NCBI RefSeq assembly: GCF_003063245.1
Contig: NZ_MUXE01000005.1
Span: 1 to 64,000, forward strand
Length of the DNA: 64,000 bases
Reading direction: 5' to 3'
Source of the DNA: Arcobacter caeni
GTDB taxonomy: Bacteria > Campylobacterota > Campylobacteria > Campylobacterales > Arcobacteraceae
The position numbers and the translations under genes are program-made. The first letter of the stretch is position 1. The number at the start of each line of letters is the position of its first letter. The notes below the pieces were generated by a model. It did not search any database, was not told the origin of the DNA, and was given only the letters and a program-made list of their open reading frames with translations. This document shows, piece after piece, positions 18,669 to 26,941 of the stretch.

Positions 18669-19964
18669 GTGTCAATGAATAAATTTAATTACACAGCAAT
18701 CTCAGATGACTGTGTAAAATGTGGAAAATGTAAACCTGTTTGTACAATCTTTAATATAAATCAAGATGAGGCTACAAGTCCTAGAGGATTTATTGATTTA
18801 TTAGGAGCTTATGAAAGAAATGAATTAGAGCTTGACCAAACAGCAAAAGATATATTTGAATCATGTTTTTTATGTACAAACTGCGTAGAAGTTTGTCCAA
18901 ATGATTTACCAACGGATATGATAATTGAGCAAGTAAGAAGCGATATTGCAAAAAAATTCGGTATTGCTTGGTATAAAAGATTATTTTTCTTTTTATTAAG
19001 ACATAGAAAAACTATGGATTTATTATCAAAATTAGGTTGGGTATTTCAAACATGTGCTTTAAAAATAGATGAAAAAAAACAATCTGCACTTCCTCGCTTT
19101 TCTTTACCAATTGTAAAAAAAGGAAGAGTTTTACCCTTTGCTGATTCAAGAAGTTTTCTAAACAAATATCCAGCAAATATTCCAGCTACTAATAAAAAAA
19201 TAGAAGAAACTAAAAAAAATAAAGTTGCTATTTTTATAGGTTGTATGAGTAATTATACTTACACAAACACAGGAGATTCATTAGTTAAGATTCTAAAAAA
19301 ACTTGAACTTGATATTATGATTCCAAAAAAACAACTTTGCTGTGGAGCTCCTGCATATTTTACAGGAGATTTTGATACAGTTGATTTTCTTGCTAAAAAA
19401 AATATCGAATATTTTGAAACTTGGATTGATGAAGTTGATGCTGTTATTATTCCAGAAGCTACATGTAGCGCAATGATTAATCAAGATTGGGCGCACTATT
19501 TCCACAATCAACCAGAATGGAAAAAAAGAGCTGAAAAATTATCAGCAAAAATATTTATGGCCACAAAATGGCTAGAAAATAGTACAGATTTAAAAAATAT
19601 GTTAGCAAACAGTGGCAAAAAATTTGACCAACTTGTAACTTATCATGATCCATGTCATGCTAAAAAAATGCAAGGTATTTGGAAAGAACCACGAGAATTA
19701 CTAAAACAAAATTATGTGTTAAAAGAGATGAGTGATCCCAATAGATGTTGTGGATTTGGTGGAGTTACTATGCAAACAGAAAAATATAGTTTCGCAAAAG
19801 CAGCAGGTGCTCCAAAAGCTGCCATGATAAAAGAGACAAAAGCACAAATTGTAAGTGCTGAATGTAGTGCATGTAGAATGCAAATTACAAACTCTTTATT
19901 TTTAGCAGATGTAGATGTTCAATTTAAAAATCCGATTGAACTAATCGCTGAAGCATTGGAGTAA
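18669..19964 (+). CDS. Iron-sulfur oxidoreductase subunit (GlcF / heterodisulfide-reductase type, CCG domains)
   Basis: Protein of 431 aa that probably passes electrons from a flavin dehydrogenase, such as a lactate or glycolate oxidase, to the respiratory chain. Two 4Fe-4S motifs lie near the N-terminus: CVKCGKCKPVC and CFLCTNCVEVCPND. Two CCG (DUF3523-type cysteine) domains follow, with QLCCGAPAYFTGDF and HDPCHAKKM, then NRCCGFGG and SAECSACRMQI. The start is GTG at 18669; an ATG at 18675 preceded by AAGG is an equally good choice. The dehydrogenase partner is not next door. lgt follows after 2 nt. Confidence 0.85.
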   Translation: MSMNKFNYTAISDDCVKCGKCKPVCTIFNINQDEATSPRGFIDLLGAYERNELELDQTAKDIFESCFLCTNCVEVCPNDLPTDMIIEQVRSDIAKKFGIAWYKRLFFFLLRHRKTMDLLSKLGWVFQTCALKIDEKKQSALPRFSLPIVKKGRVLPFADSRSFLNKYPANIPATNKKIEETKKNKVAIFIGCMSNYTYTNTGDSLVKILKKLELDIMIPKKQLCCGAPAYFTGDFDTVDFLAKKNIEYFETWIDEVDAVIIPEATCSAMINQDWAHYFHNQPEWKKRAEKLSAKIFMATKWLENSTDLKNMLANSGKKFDQLVTYHDPCHAKKMQGIWKEPRELLKQNYVLKEMSDPNRCCGFGGVTMQTEKYSFAKAAGAPKAAMIKETKAQIVSAECSACRMQITNSLFLADVDVQFKNPIELIAEALE

Positions 19965-19966
19965 AA

Positions 19967-20779
19967 ATGGAATTTTGGCAAAATATATATTCACACTTTA
20001 ACCCTGTTGCTTTTAATTTAGGACCTATTGCTGTTCATTGGTATGGAATTATGTATGCACTTGCATTAATTAGTGCAATATATGTAGCAAAATGGTTTAT
20101 AAAACGAGATAAATTACCAATTACAAATGAACTATTTGACTCTTATGTTTGGTGGGCTGAAATTGGTGTAATTTTAGGTGCAAGAATTGGATATATTTTA
20201 TTTTATGATACACATACAATGTATTATCTTACTCATCCATGGCAAATATTTAATCCTTATATAGATGGTGTTTATGCTGGAATTTCAGGGATGAGTTATC
20301 ATGGAGCTTTTTTTGGTTTTATTTTGGCTTCATACTTATTTTGTAGAAAAAATAAAATATCATTTTGGTTTATAACAGATATTGCAGTAATTGGAATTAG
20401 TGCAGCATATGTATTTGGACGAATTGGAAACTTCTTCAATCAAGAGTTAGTAGGTCGTGCTACTGATGTTCCTTGGGGAATTTATGTAGGACAAGTATTG
20501 AGACATCCCTCACAGATTTATGAAGCAATTCTTGAGGGACTAGTAGTTTTTGCAATTTTAGTTTATCTTAGAAAAAGAAAAACTTTTGATGGGCAATTAG
20601 CTTTAATGTACGGAATTTCATATTCAATAGCAAGAATAATTGCTGAATTCTTTAGACAACCAGACACACAATTAGGATTTATTTATAGTAATTGGCTTAC
20701 AATGGGAATTTTACAATCTCTTGTAGTTTTAGGAATTTGTGTGATTTTATATGTAAAAACAAGAAAAATAAATAGTTAA
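19967..20779 (+). CDS. lgt: Prolipoprotein diacylglyceryl transferase
   Basis: Inner-membrane enzyme that attaches diacylglycerol from phosphatidylglycerol to the lipobox cysteine of prolipoproteins. The protein has 270 aa, with seven hydrophobic segments and the Lgt signatures HWYGIMYALA, YHGAFFGFI, GRIGNFFNQELVGRATDVPW (catalytic region) and RHPSQIYEAILEG. The stop codon lies in a bidirectional terminator. Confidence 0.96.
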   Translation: MEFWQNIYSHFNPVAFNLGPIAVHWYGIMYALALISAIYVAKWFIKRDKLPITNELFDSYVWWAEIGVILGARIGYILFYDTHTMYYLTHPWQIFNPYIDGVYAGISGMSYHGAFFGFILASYLFCRKNKISFWFITDIAVIGISAAYVFGRIGNFFNQELVGRATDVPWGIYVGQVLRHPSQIYEAILEGLVVFAILVYLRKRKTFDGQLALMYGISYSIARIIAEFFRQPDTQLGFIYSNWLTMGILQSLVVLGICVILYVKTRKINS

Positions 20780-20796
20780 TTTTAACTATTTATTTT
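20765..20796. terminator. Bidirectional terminator between lgt and the zinc-ribbon gene
   Basis: Inverted repeat AAAATAAATAGTTAA / TTAACTATTTATTTT with almost no spacer, so the real hairpin is shorter. It contains both stop codons of the convergent genes and ends in T-rich sequence on each strand. Confidence 0.65.
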
Positions 20797-21054
20797 AATC
20801 TCTTTGGTATATCCAGCTTGAATAGCCAATTCAGCTATTTTATTTTTTAGTAAATCTAATCTCCAGCCATGCCTACTTGCAAAATTATCTATTTCGGCAT
20901 CTCTTTCTTCAGGAGTGCAAAATACAAAAATTCTCTTTAAAAAAGGTTTTGGTACTTGAATAGCTATTAATTGAAAATAATTTTCTTTACAGCTTCTTGA
21001 GCAAAAAGCCTTACTCATAGCAATCTTTTTTTTGCAGAATGGGCAATGCGACAT
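20782..21054 (-). CDS. Small zinc-ribbon-like hypothetical protein
   Basis: A 90-aa protein with an N-terminal C-x2-C-x10-C-x3-C cluster (Cys4, Cys7, Cys18, Cys22), likely binding one zinc ion, followed by a basic, mainly helical domain. I do not recognise the family. A nucleic-acid or protein-binding role is possible. The start overlaps the stop of the upstream 64-aa gene by one base, so the two form a translationally coupled pair. Confidence 0.7.
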   Translation of the reverse strand: MSHCPFCKKKIAMSKAFCSRSCKENYFQLIAIQVPKPFLKRIFVFCTPEERDAEIDNFASRHGWRLDLLKNKIAELAIQAGYTKEIKINS

Positions 21055-21248
21055 TATTTATTACCTTTGATTATTAGTTTATAGAACTTTGCATTAGTAA
21101 CATCTTGAAGAAATTTCGGTTCTATATCATGTAAAGCTATTATATCAATAACTTTACCCTCTTTTAACCAACCTCGTCCTGTATCTTCTATGATTTGGTT
21201 TTCAAACAATTGGATTAATTCTTCTTTAGAAACAACCTGTTCTTTCAT
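21054..21248 (-). CDS. Small hypothetical protein
   Basis: A 64-aa acidic, soluble protein without Cys or membrane segments (MKEQVVSKEELIQLFENQII at the start). Its function is not recognised. The case for a real gene is the one-base overlap with the following zinc-ribbon gene on the same strand and the compact arrangement with the response regulator transcribed toward it 39 nt upstream. Confidence 0.6.
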   Translation of the reverse strand: MKEQVVSKEELIQLFENQIIEDTGRGWLKEGKVIDIIALHDIEPKFLQDVTNAKFYKLIIKGNK

Positions 21249-21287
21249 ATTATAACTTTTTTATTAAGATTTTGCAAATAGCCATTC

Positions 21288-21992
21288 TTAATTTGACTTA
21301 AGAATATCTATTGTATAGCCCTTGTTTGAGTGGTTTTTGATAATTTCATAATAAGTTTTTTGTCTGATTTTATTTACTATATTTCGCATAGTATAAATAG
21401 ACATATCTTTACCTTTCCAAACAATATCTTTTATTGTATCATAATCTGTTATGTCATTTCGTCTTGTGATTAATAATTTTAAAAAAGATTTTTCTAATCT
21501 TGTGAAATCAATTAATATTCCACCTGGTTTAAAAAATTGATCTCTATATTCATCAAAATACACACCATTTTCAAATTCTATTTTATCGCCTCTTTTTGTT
21601 TGGTTCAAACACATAATAACTGCTAGTTTTAAATCTTTTGCTCTTAAAGGTTTTGATAAAAATGTATATGCACCTGAATTAACTGCTGTAACGATATTTT
21701 CATTATCATCTGTTTCTGAGATAATAATTTTTGGTAAAGTTGGAGCTAAACTTGATAATTCAGAACATAATTCAGAAAAAGAAACACCTTTAATATCTGT
21801 ATCTATAATAACCATATCATAAGTGTTTGAACATGCCAATGCTAAGGCATCTTTCAGAGTTGAAGCTACTTTTAGTTCTTTAAAATAGTCGTCAAATTCT
21901 TTTCCAATTTCTTCATTTATTTTCTCATCACTACTTAAAAAAAGTAGTTTTGCATTATATAACTTTCTAATATTTTTCACTGTTTTTAACAT
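21288..21992 (-). CDS. Orphan OmpR-type response regulator
   Basis: A 234-aa transcription regulator with an N-terminal receiver-like domain (about 14-130) and a C-terminal winged helix (about 145-234, recognition region YTMRNIVNKIRQKTYYEI). Asp64 in MVIIDTDIKG is the likely phospho-acceptor, and Lys in FLSKPL and Ser in IIISETDD are kept. The usual acidic pair is SDEK rather than DD, so phosphorylation chemistry may be weaker. No kinase gene is adjacent, in contrast to the other two regulators in this window. Confidence 0.85.
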   Translation of the reverse strand: MLKTVKNIRKLYNAKLLFLSSDEKINEEIGKEFDDYFKELKVASTLKDALALACSNTYDMVIIDTDIKGVSFSELCSELSSLAPTLPKIIISETDDNENIVTAVNSGAYTFLSKPLRAKDLKLAVIMCLNQTKRGDKIEFENGVYFDEYRDQFFKPGGILIDFTRLEKSFLKLLITRRNDITDYDTIKDIVWKGKDMSIYTMRNIVNKIRQKTYYEIIKNHSNKGYTIDILKSN

Positions 21993-22093
21993 AATAATTC
22001 TCTTTATATATTGGTTTATTTCTAATAATAACTAAATTTTAATAATTTGTCAAAATATTATTAATAAATATTAAATATTTTATTAAATTAAAG

Positions 22094-24781
22094 TTACTTT
22101 AATTCTTGCCAAGAATTACCTATTGATACAGACACTTTTAAAGGTATATTTAATTTATACACATTTTCCATTATTTCTTTTAAATCACTCGTTATTTCTT
22201 CAACAAATTCTTCTTTAACCTCAAAGATAAGTTCGTCATGGATTTGTAATAACATCCTCATATTATTATTATTTTTATATTTCTCATAAATTTTTATCAT
22301 TGATAATTTTATTAAATCGGCTGCACTTCCTTGAAATAAAGTATTAACAGCTTCTCTTAAATATGCAGCTTTAATCATGGCATTTGCTGAGTCAAAATCA
22401 AATAATCTTTTTCTATTTAATAATGTTTTAATGTAACCATTTATATGTGCAAAATCTTCAATTGATTTTAAATAATCTTTTACACTTTTAAATGCTTCAA
22501 AATATGAATCAATATAAAATTTTGCTTCTTTTGATGGAATTCCTAAAGTATCACCTAGTTTTTTGCTTCCCATTCCATATAATAATCCAAAATTTATAGA
22601 TTTTGCAATTGATCTTTTTTCTTTTGCAAGTTCCTCTCCAAAAATTTTAACAGCAGTTTGGTAGTGAATATCTAAATCATTTCTAAAAGCTTCAACCAAA
22701 GCAACATCGCCACTATAATGAGCCAATAATCTTAATTCTATTTGAGAATAATCGATTCCTACTAGTTTATAACCCTCTTTTGGAATAAATGCTTCTCTTA
22801 TTTTAGAACCACTTCCAGCACGAACTGGAATATTTTGTAAATTTGGATTTTTCGAACTTAATCTTCCTGTGGCTGTTCCTGTATGTAAAAAAGAGGTGTG
22901 AATTCTATTATCACTATTTTTTAGTCCAAGCTCTAAAAGTGGCTCAATATAAGTTGATTGAAGTTTATAAGCCTCTCTATATTTTAATAACCAAGAAATA
23001 ACTTCATGGTCATTTATTAAACCACTTAAAACAGCTTCATCGGTGCTATAACCTGTTTTTGTTTTTTTAGATGTGGCAAGGCCTAAAGTTTCAAATAAAA
23101 CAACACCTAATTGTTTTGGAGAATTAATATTAAACTCAACACCCGAAATTTTATAGATTTGAGCTGTTAGTTCTTGAATATATTTATTATTTGTTTCTTT
23201 TAGTTCTTTTAATAAATTTACATCAACTTTTATTCCATTATTTTCCATATTTGCTAATACATAAATAAAATCAAATTCCATCTCAAAAGCCAATTTTAAA
23301 AGTTCTTCTTCATTTTTTTCTTTGAAAACTTCAAGTTGTTTGTTAAAAAGTTTCAAAGTCATCAAAGCATCTTCAGCAGCATAATCACACGCACTTGAAA
23401 TATCTACATTTGAGAAATTTTCACCTTTTTTTACAACATCTTTAAAAGCGATCATTTTATGAGAAAAATATTTATCAACTTGATAATCAAGCCCTACTTT
23501 TTCATTTGTATCTAAAAGCCACGATAAAATCATAGTATCAGCATAAAGTTTTAACTCTATATCAAAATTATTTTTGATAATCTCATAATCATATTTGAAA
23601 TTTTGTAAAACTAATTTATGTCTATTTAGTTGAATTATTGCTTGACGCGCTGCATCTTTTGAGATTTGAACAGGAGCACCTAAATAAAAATGAGAAATAG
23701 GAACATAATAAGCAATATTTTCTTCATAAGCAAAAGAAAATCCTACAATTTGCGCTTTTTGTGTATCTATATCTGTAGTTTCTGTATCAAAGGCAACTAT
23801 TGCATCTCTTGGAATTGTATTAATTACAAAAGATAATTTACTTTCATCATTTAATAAAACATATTTTATTTCTTCATTCTTTTCTTTTTCTACTGGAATT
23901 TCAGTTTTAAAACTCATTCCATTTTTATTTACTCTATCAAGAACTTTTGCCATATCATATTGGTGTAAAATATCGCTAATTTTTAAAATTGGATTTTCAA
24001 CTGGTAATAAAAAAGTATTCAAATCATCAATTAGATGACAATCTTTTGATAAAGTAACAAGTTTTTTAGAAATAAAAGCCATTTCACGGCTATCTTCAAG
24101 TAAAGTTTTCCATCTTTTTTTCTCAATATTTTCTAAGTTTGCATAAATATTTTCCAAAGTTCCAAATTGTTGAATCAATGCTTCTGCTGTTTTTGCTCCT
24201 ATTCCTTTTACTCCTGGAATATTATCAGCACTATCACCTAAAAGTGATTGATAATCTGTAAATTGTGAAGCTTTAACTCCATATTTTTCAAGACATTTTG
24301 CTTCATTTATAATAACTTTTTTTGTTGGATCAAATAAATAAATATCATTTTCATCTTCAATTAATTGATATAAATCTTTATCATGAGACACAATTCTTAC
24401 TTCTAAACCTTTTAGTTTTGCATCGTGGGCGATTGATGCCACAATATCATCAGCTTCAAAACCTGTTCTAATTGCTGTTTTAAATCCCATTTGTTCAATC
24501 CAAGAAATTGCAATTGGAAGTTGTTTTAATAAATCCTCAGGAACATCAGGTCGTTGACCTTTATAACCATCATAAAGTTCATTCCTAAAAGTATCACCTT
24601 TTGCATCAAGTGCAAAAACTATATAATCAGTTTGAAAATCTTTTCCAATATTTGCTATAAAATTAATAAAACCTGTTAATAAACCTGTTGGAAAACCATC
24701 TTTTGATCTAAGTGGTGGAAGGGCAAAATAACTTCTAAATAAAAATCCAAATGTATCAATAACTGTGATTGTTTTTTTCAT
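22094..24781 (-). CDS. polA: DNA polymerase I with all three domains
   Basis: Repair and Okazaki-fragment polymerase of 895 aa. The 5'-3' exonuclease domain (about 1-290) has the conserved acidic blocks, for example RTGFEADDIVASIA and LLGDSADNIPGVKGIG. The 3'-5' domain keeps all catalytic residues: Exo I FDTETT, Exo II NFKYD and Exo III YAAED. It should therefore proofread, unlike many Pol I proteins that have lost these residues. The polymerase domain has motif A DYSQIELR, motif B around KSINFGLLYG and motif C IHDELIFEV. The start at 24781 is preferred because AAGAGA precedes it; an ATG at 24796 has no ribosome site. Confidence 0.96.
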   Translation of the reverse strand: MKKTITVIDTFGFLFRSYFALPPLRSKDGFPTGLLTGFINFIANIGKDFQTDYIVFALDAKGDTFRNELYDGYKGQRPDVPEDLLKQLPIAISWIEQMGFKTAIRTGFEADDIVASIAHDAKLKGLEVRIVSHDKDLYQLIEDENDIYLFDPTKKVIINEAKCLEKYGVKASQFTDYQSLLGDSADNIPGVKGIGAKTAEALIQQFGTLENIYANLENIEKKRWKTLLEDSREMAFISKKLVTLSKDCHLIDDLNTFLLPVENPILKISDILHQYDMAKVLDRVNKNGMSFKTEIPVEKEKNEEIKYVLLNDESKLSFVINTIPRDAIVAFDTETTDIDTQKAQIVGFSFAYEENIAYYVPISHFYLGAPVQISKDAARQAIIQLNRHKLVLQNFKYDYEIIKNNFDIELKLYADTMILSWLLDTNEKVGLDYQVDKYFSHKMIAFKDVVKKGENFSNVDISSACDYAAEDALMTLKLFNKQLEVFKEKNEEELLKLAFEMEFDFIYVLANMENNGIKVDVNLLKELKETNNKYIQELTAQIYKISGVEFNINSPKQLGVVLFETLGLATSKKTKTGYSTDEAVLSGLINDHEVISWLLKYREAYKLQSTYIEPLLELGLKNSDNRIHTSFLHTGTATGRLSSKNPNLQNIPVRAGSGSKIREAFIPKEGYKLVGIDYSQIELRLLAHYSGDVALVEAFRNDLDIHYQTAVKIFGEELAKEKRSIAKSINFGLLYGMGSKKLGDTLGIPSKEAKFYIDSYFEAFKSVKDYLKSIEDFAHINGYIKTLLNRKRLFDFDSANAMIKAAYLREAVNTLFQGSAADLIKLSMIKIYEKYKNNNNMRMLLQIHDELIFEVKEEFVEEITSDLKEIMENVYKLNIPLKVSVSIGNSWQELK

Positions 24782-24877
24782 AAAATCTCTTTTCATATGC
24801 TTGTTTAAAGATTTTATATTATAATAATGTCACTAAAAATAAGGTTTTGAAATTATAAAGTGCCAAAAGGAAGATAA

Positions 24878-25600
24878 ATGATAATTATACCTGCAAGATT
24901 AAATTCTAGTAGATTTGCAAATAAAATTTTAGTTGATATTTTAGGATTACCAATGGTAATTAGAACTGCAAAGCAAGTAAGCAGTTTGGATAAAGTAGTA
25001 ATTGCAACAGATTCTCAAAAAGTTATAGATTTAGCTTCAAAATACGGCTTTGATGCAGTTATGACATCAAGTTCTCACAATAGTGGAACAGATAGAATAA
25101 ATGAAGCTGTAAATATTTTAAATTTAAGTGAAGATGAAATAATTATAAATGTTCAAGGTGATGAACCTTTTATTGAAATTGAAGTGGTTCAAGCAGTTAT
25201 TAATAGAGTAAAACAAATAAAAGAAAACGATGAAAATATTATGATAACTTCTTGTTATAAAGAAATAAGCTCTGAATTAGCAGATGATCCAAATCATGTA
25301 AAAGTAGTTTTAGACGAACACTCAAATGCAATATATTTTTCACGAGCAAAAGTTCCATATCATAGAGATCATCATGAAAATACAAATTATAGTGGACATC
25401 TAGGAATTTATGGATTTACAAAAAAATCACTAAATGCTTTTTGTGAGTTAAAATCATCAGAATTAGAAAATATTGAAAAATTAGAACAATTAAGAGCCAT
25501 TGATAATGGACAAAAAATCGCTATGGTAAAAGTCATTTCTAAATCTTTTGGAATTGATACACAAGCTGATTTAGATAACGCTATTAGAATCTTTTCTTAA
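24878..25600 (+). CDS. kdsB: 3-deoxy-manno-octulosonate cytidylyltransferase
   Basis: Activates Kdo to CMP-Kdo for lipopolysaccharide core synthesis. The 240-aa protein has the family motifs IIIPARLNSSRFANKIL (CTP-binding loop), VVIATDSQKV, SGTDRINEA and NVQGDEPFIE, the Mg-binding site. An AGGAAG ribosome site lies close upstream. The last 30 nt overlap the end of the convergent MocA-like gene, so there is no spacer and no separate terminator. Confidence 0.95.
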   Translation: MIIIPARLNSSRFANKILVDILGLPMVIRTAKQVSSLDKVVIATDSQKVIDLASKYGFDAVMTSSSHNSGTDRINEAVNILNLSEDEIIINVQGDEPFIEIEVVQAVINRVKQIKENDENIMITSCYKEISSELADDPNHVKVVLDEHSNAIYFSRAKVPYHRDHHENTNYSGHLGIYGFTKKSLNAFCELKSSELENIEKLEQLRAIDNGQKIAMVKVISKSFGIDTQADLDNAIRIFS

Positions 25601-26167
25601 ATATAAATCCACATCTTCTGAAGTATCAATATCAATTGCCATTTCAGAAGATAATTCTAAAGTTATATGGGAATGTTTATTCAATAAAGATTTAGCTCCT
25701 TTATCTTCATTGAGTTTTAAAAGTTCTTCATAATATTTCTTAGGGAAGATTGCTGGAACCAAGGAATTATTATTATATTTTGAGGCAATTATTACTTCTG
25801 AAATTAAAGAACTTTTAAGTTCTTCATAATGAGAAGTTGGGATAAAAGGCTGATCACAAAGCATAATCATACTATTTTCAAAATCTTGGGTATATTTTAT
25901 TGCTTTTGAAATAGAAGTTCCCATTCCTTGGTGATAATTTTCATTAATTACGATATTAATATTAAAATCTTTTAACTCTTTCATACATTGTTCTTTTTCA
26001 TGCCCAAGTACAACAAAAACATCAGAAGAAATTTTTAATGCTTTTTTTACAGCAATTTTTATTAAACTTTCATCTTGATATTTCAAAAGTTGTTTCGTTT
26101 TTCCCTCAAGCCTTGATGACTTTCCTGCAGCTAAAATAATTACTGCTAAGTTTTTAGATTTTTCCAT
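25571..26167 (-). CDS. MocA-like nucleotidyltransferase (molybdenum cofactor cytidylyl/guanylyl transfer)
   Basis: A 198-aa nucleotidyltransferase that probably converts molybdopterin into its dinucleotide form for the hydroxylase encoded upstream in the same operon. Motifs are ILAAGKSSRLEGKTKQLL (nucleotide-binding loop) and MLCDQPFIPTSHYEEL. The start at 26167 is chosen because the protein then begins just before the conserved Rossmann-like strand and GAGG lies about 10 nt upstream; a longer frame from 26230 would lie within xdhC and adds no conserved sequence. It overlaps xdhC by 14 nt. For enzymes of this class MCD (cytidine) is the usual cofactor. Confidence 0.85.
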   Translation of the reverse strand: MEKSKNLAVIILAAGKSSRLEGKTKQLLKYQDESLIKIAVKKALKISSDVFVVLGHEKEQCMKELKDFNINIVINENYHQGMGTSISKAIKYTQDFENSMIMLCDQPFIPTSHYEELKSSLISEVIIASKYNNNSLVPAIFPKKYYEELLKLNEDKGAKSLLNKHSHITLELSSEMAIDIDTSEDVDLYLRKDSNSVI

Positions 26168-26936
26168 TTTTTTTTGCCTCGATTTGTGCACAAATTGAAA
26201 GAGCGATAGCTTGGTGAGTATTTCCACCAATATCTAATCCAATTGGAGCATAAAATCTTTTGTCATTGTTTAAATTAAATTCTTCTGTAATTCTTTTCAT
26301 ATTCTTTTTATTTCCCATCATTCCAATATATTCTATATTTGAATTTATAAGTGCTTTTAAGTAAGTATTATCAGTTTTTGGATTATGACTTAAGATAATC
26401 GCTGCATTATATAAATTTAAATCCATAGACAAAATATCTTCAATATTTTGTATTTCAATGAAATTATCAGCTTCATTAACATAATTTTTATTGATTTTAA
26501 TATCAATAATAGTTGTTTCCCAAGCCATCAAATTTGCCATAGAAATAAGCGAAGTAACATGAGCGCCTGAACCAAAAATCAAAATTGAATAAGGTCTTTT
26601 AATATATTCTGAAATATTATTATAATTATTTTCATAAAAAAAAGGCTCTATTTTGAACTTTGAATTTCCATGTCCTGATGATTCATCAGCAGGAATTGAT
26701 TCAAAATAAAGAGTTTTTTTACTAATCATTGCTTCTTTTGAAGATTCTAGTATTTTATTTTGTAAATATTTACTTCCTAAAACACCTGTAAATTCATTTT
26801 GTGAATTTACAAGCATCATATTTCCAACTTTGGCATAAGTTGAACCTTTCGTTTCAACTACACTTGTTATTACAATATCAAGTTTTTTATCTTTAGATTC
26901 TTCAATAAATTTTAAATAATCTTTATTTGTAAACAT
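26154..26936 (-). CDS. XdhC/CoxI-family maturation factor
   Basis: Chaperone of 260 aa that binds the sulfurated molybdenum cofactor and inserts it into hydroxylases of the xanthine dehydrogenase family. The N-terminal XdhC-CoxI domain has TSVVETKGSTYAKVGNMML, and the Rossmann-like C-terminus has ILIFGSGAHVTSL and APIGLDIGGNTHQAIALSIC, close to the family consensus. It lies 5 nt after the Mo-subunit gene and overlaps the MocA-like gene, as in other maturation operons. Confidence 0.9.
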   Translation of the reverse strand: MFTNKDYLKFIEESKDKKLDIVITSVVETKGSTYAKVGNMMLVNSQNEFTGVLGSKYLQNKILESSKEAMISKKTLYFESIPADESSGHGNSKFKIEPFFYENNYNNISEYIKRPYSILIFGSGAHVTSLISMANLMAWETTIIDIKINKNYVNEADNFIEIQNIEDILSMDLNLYNAAIILSHNPKTDNTYLKALINSNIEYIGMMGNKKNMKRITEEFNLNNDKRFYAPIGLDIGGNTHQAIALSICAQIEAKKNGKI

Positions 26937-26941
26937 AAAGT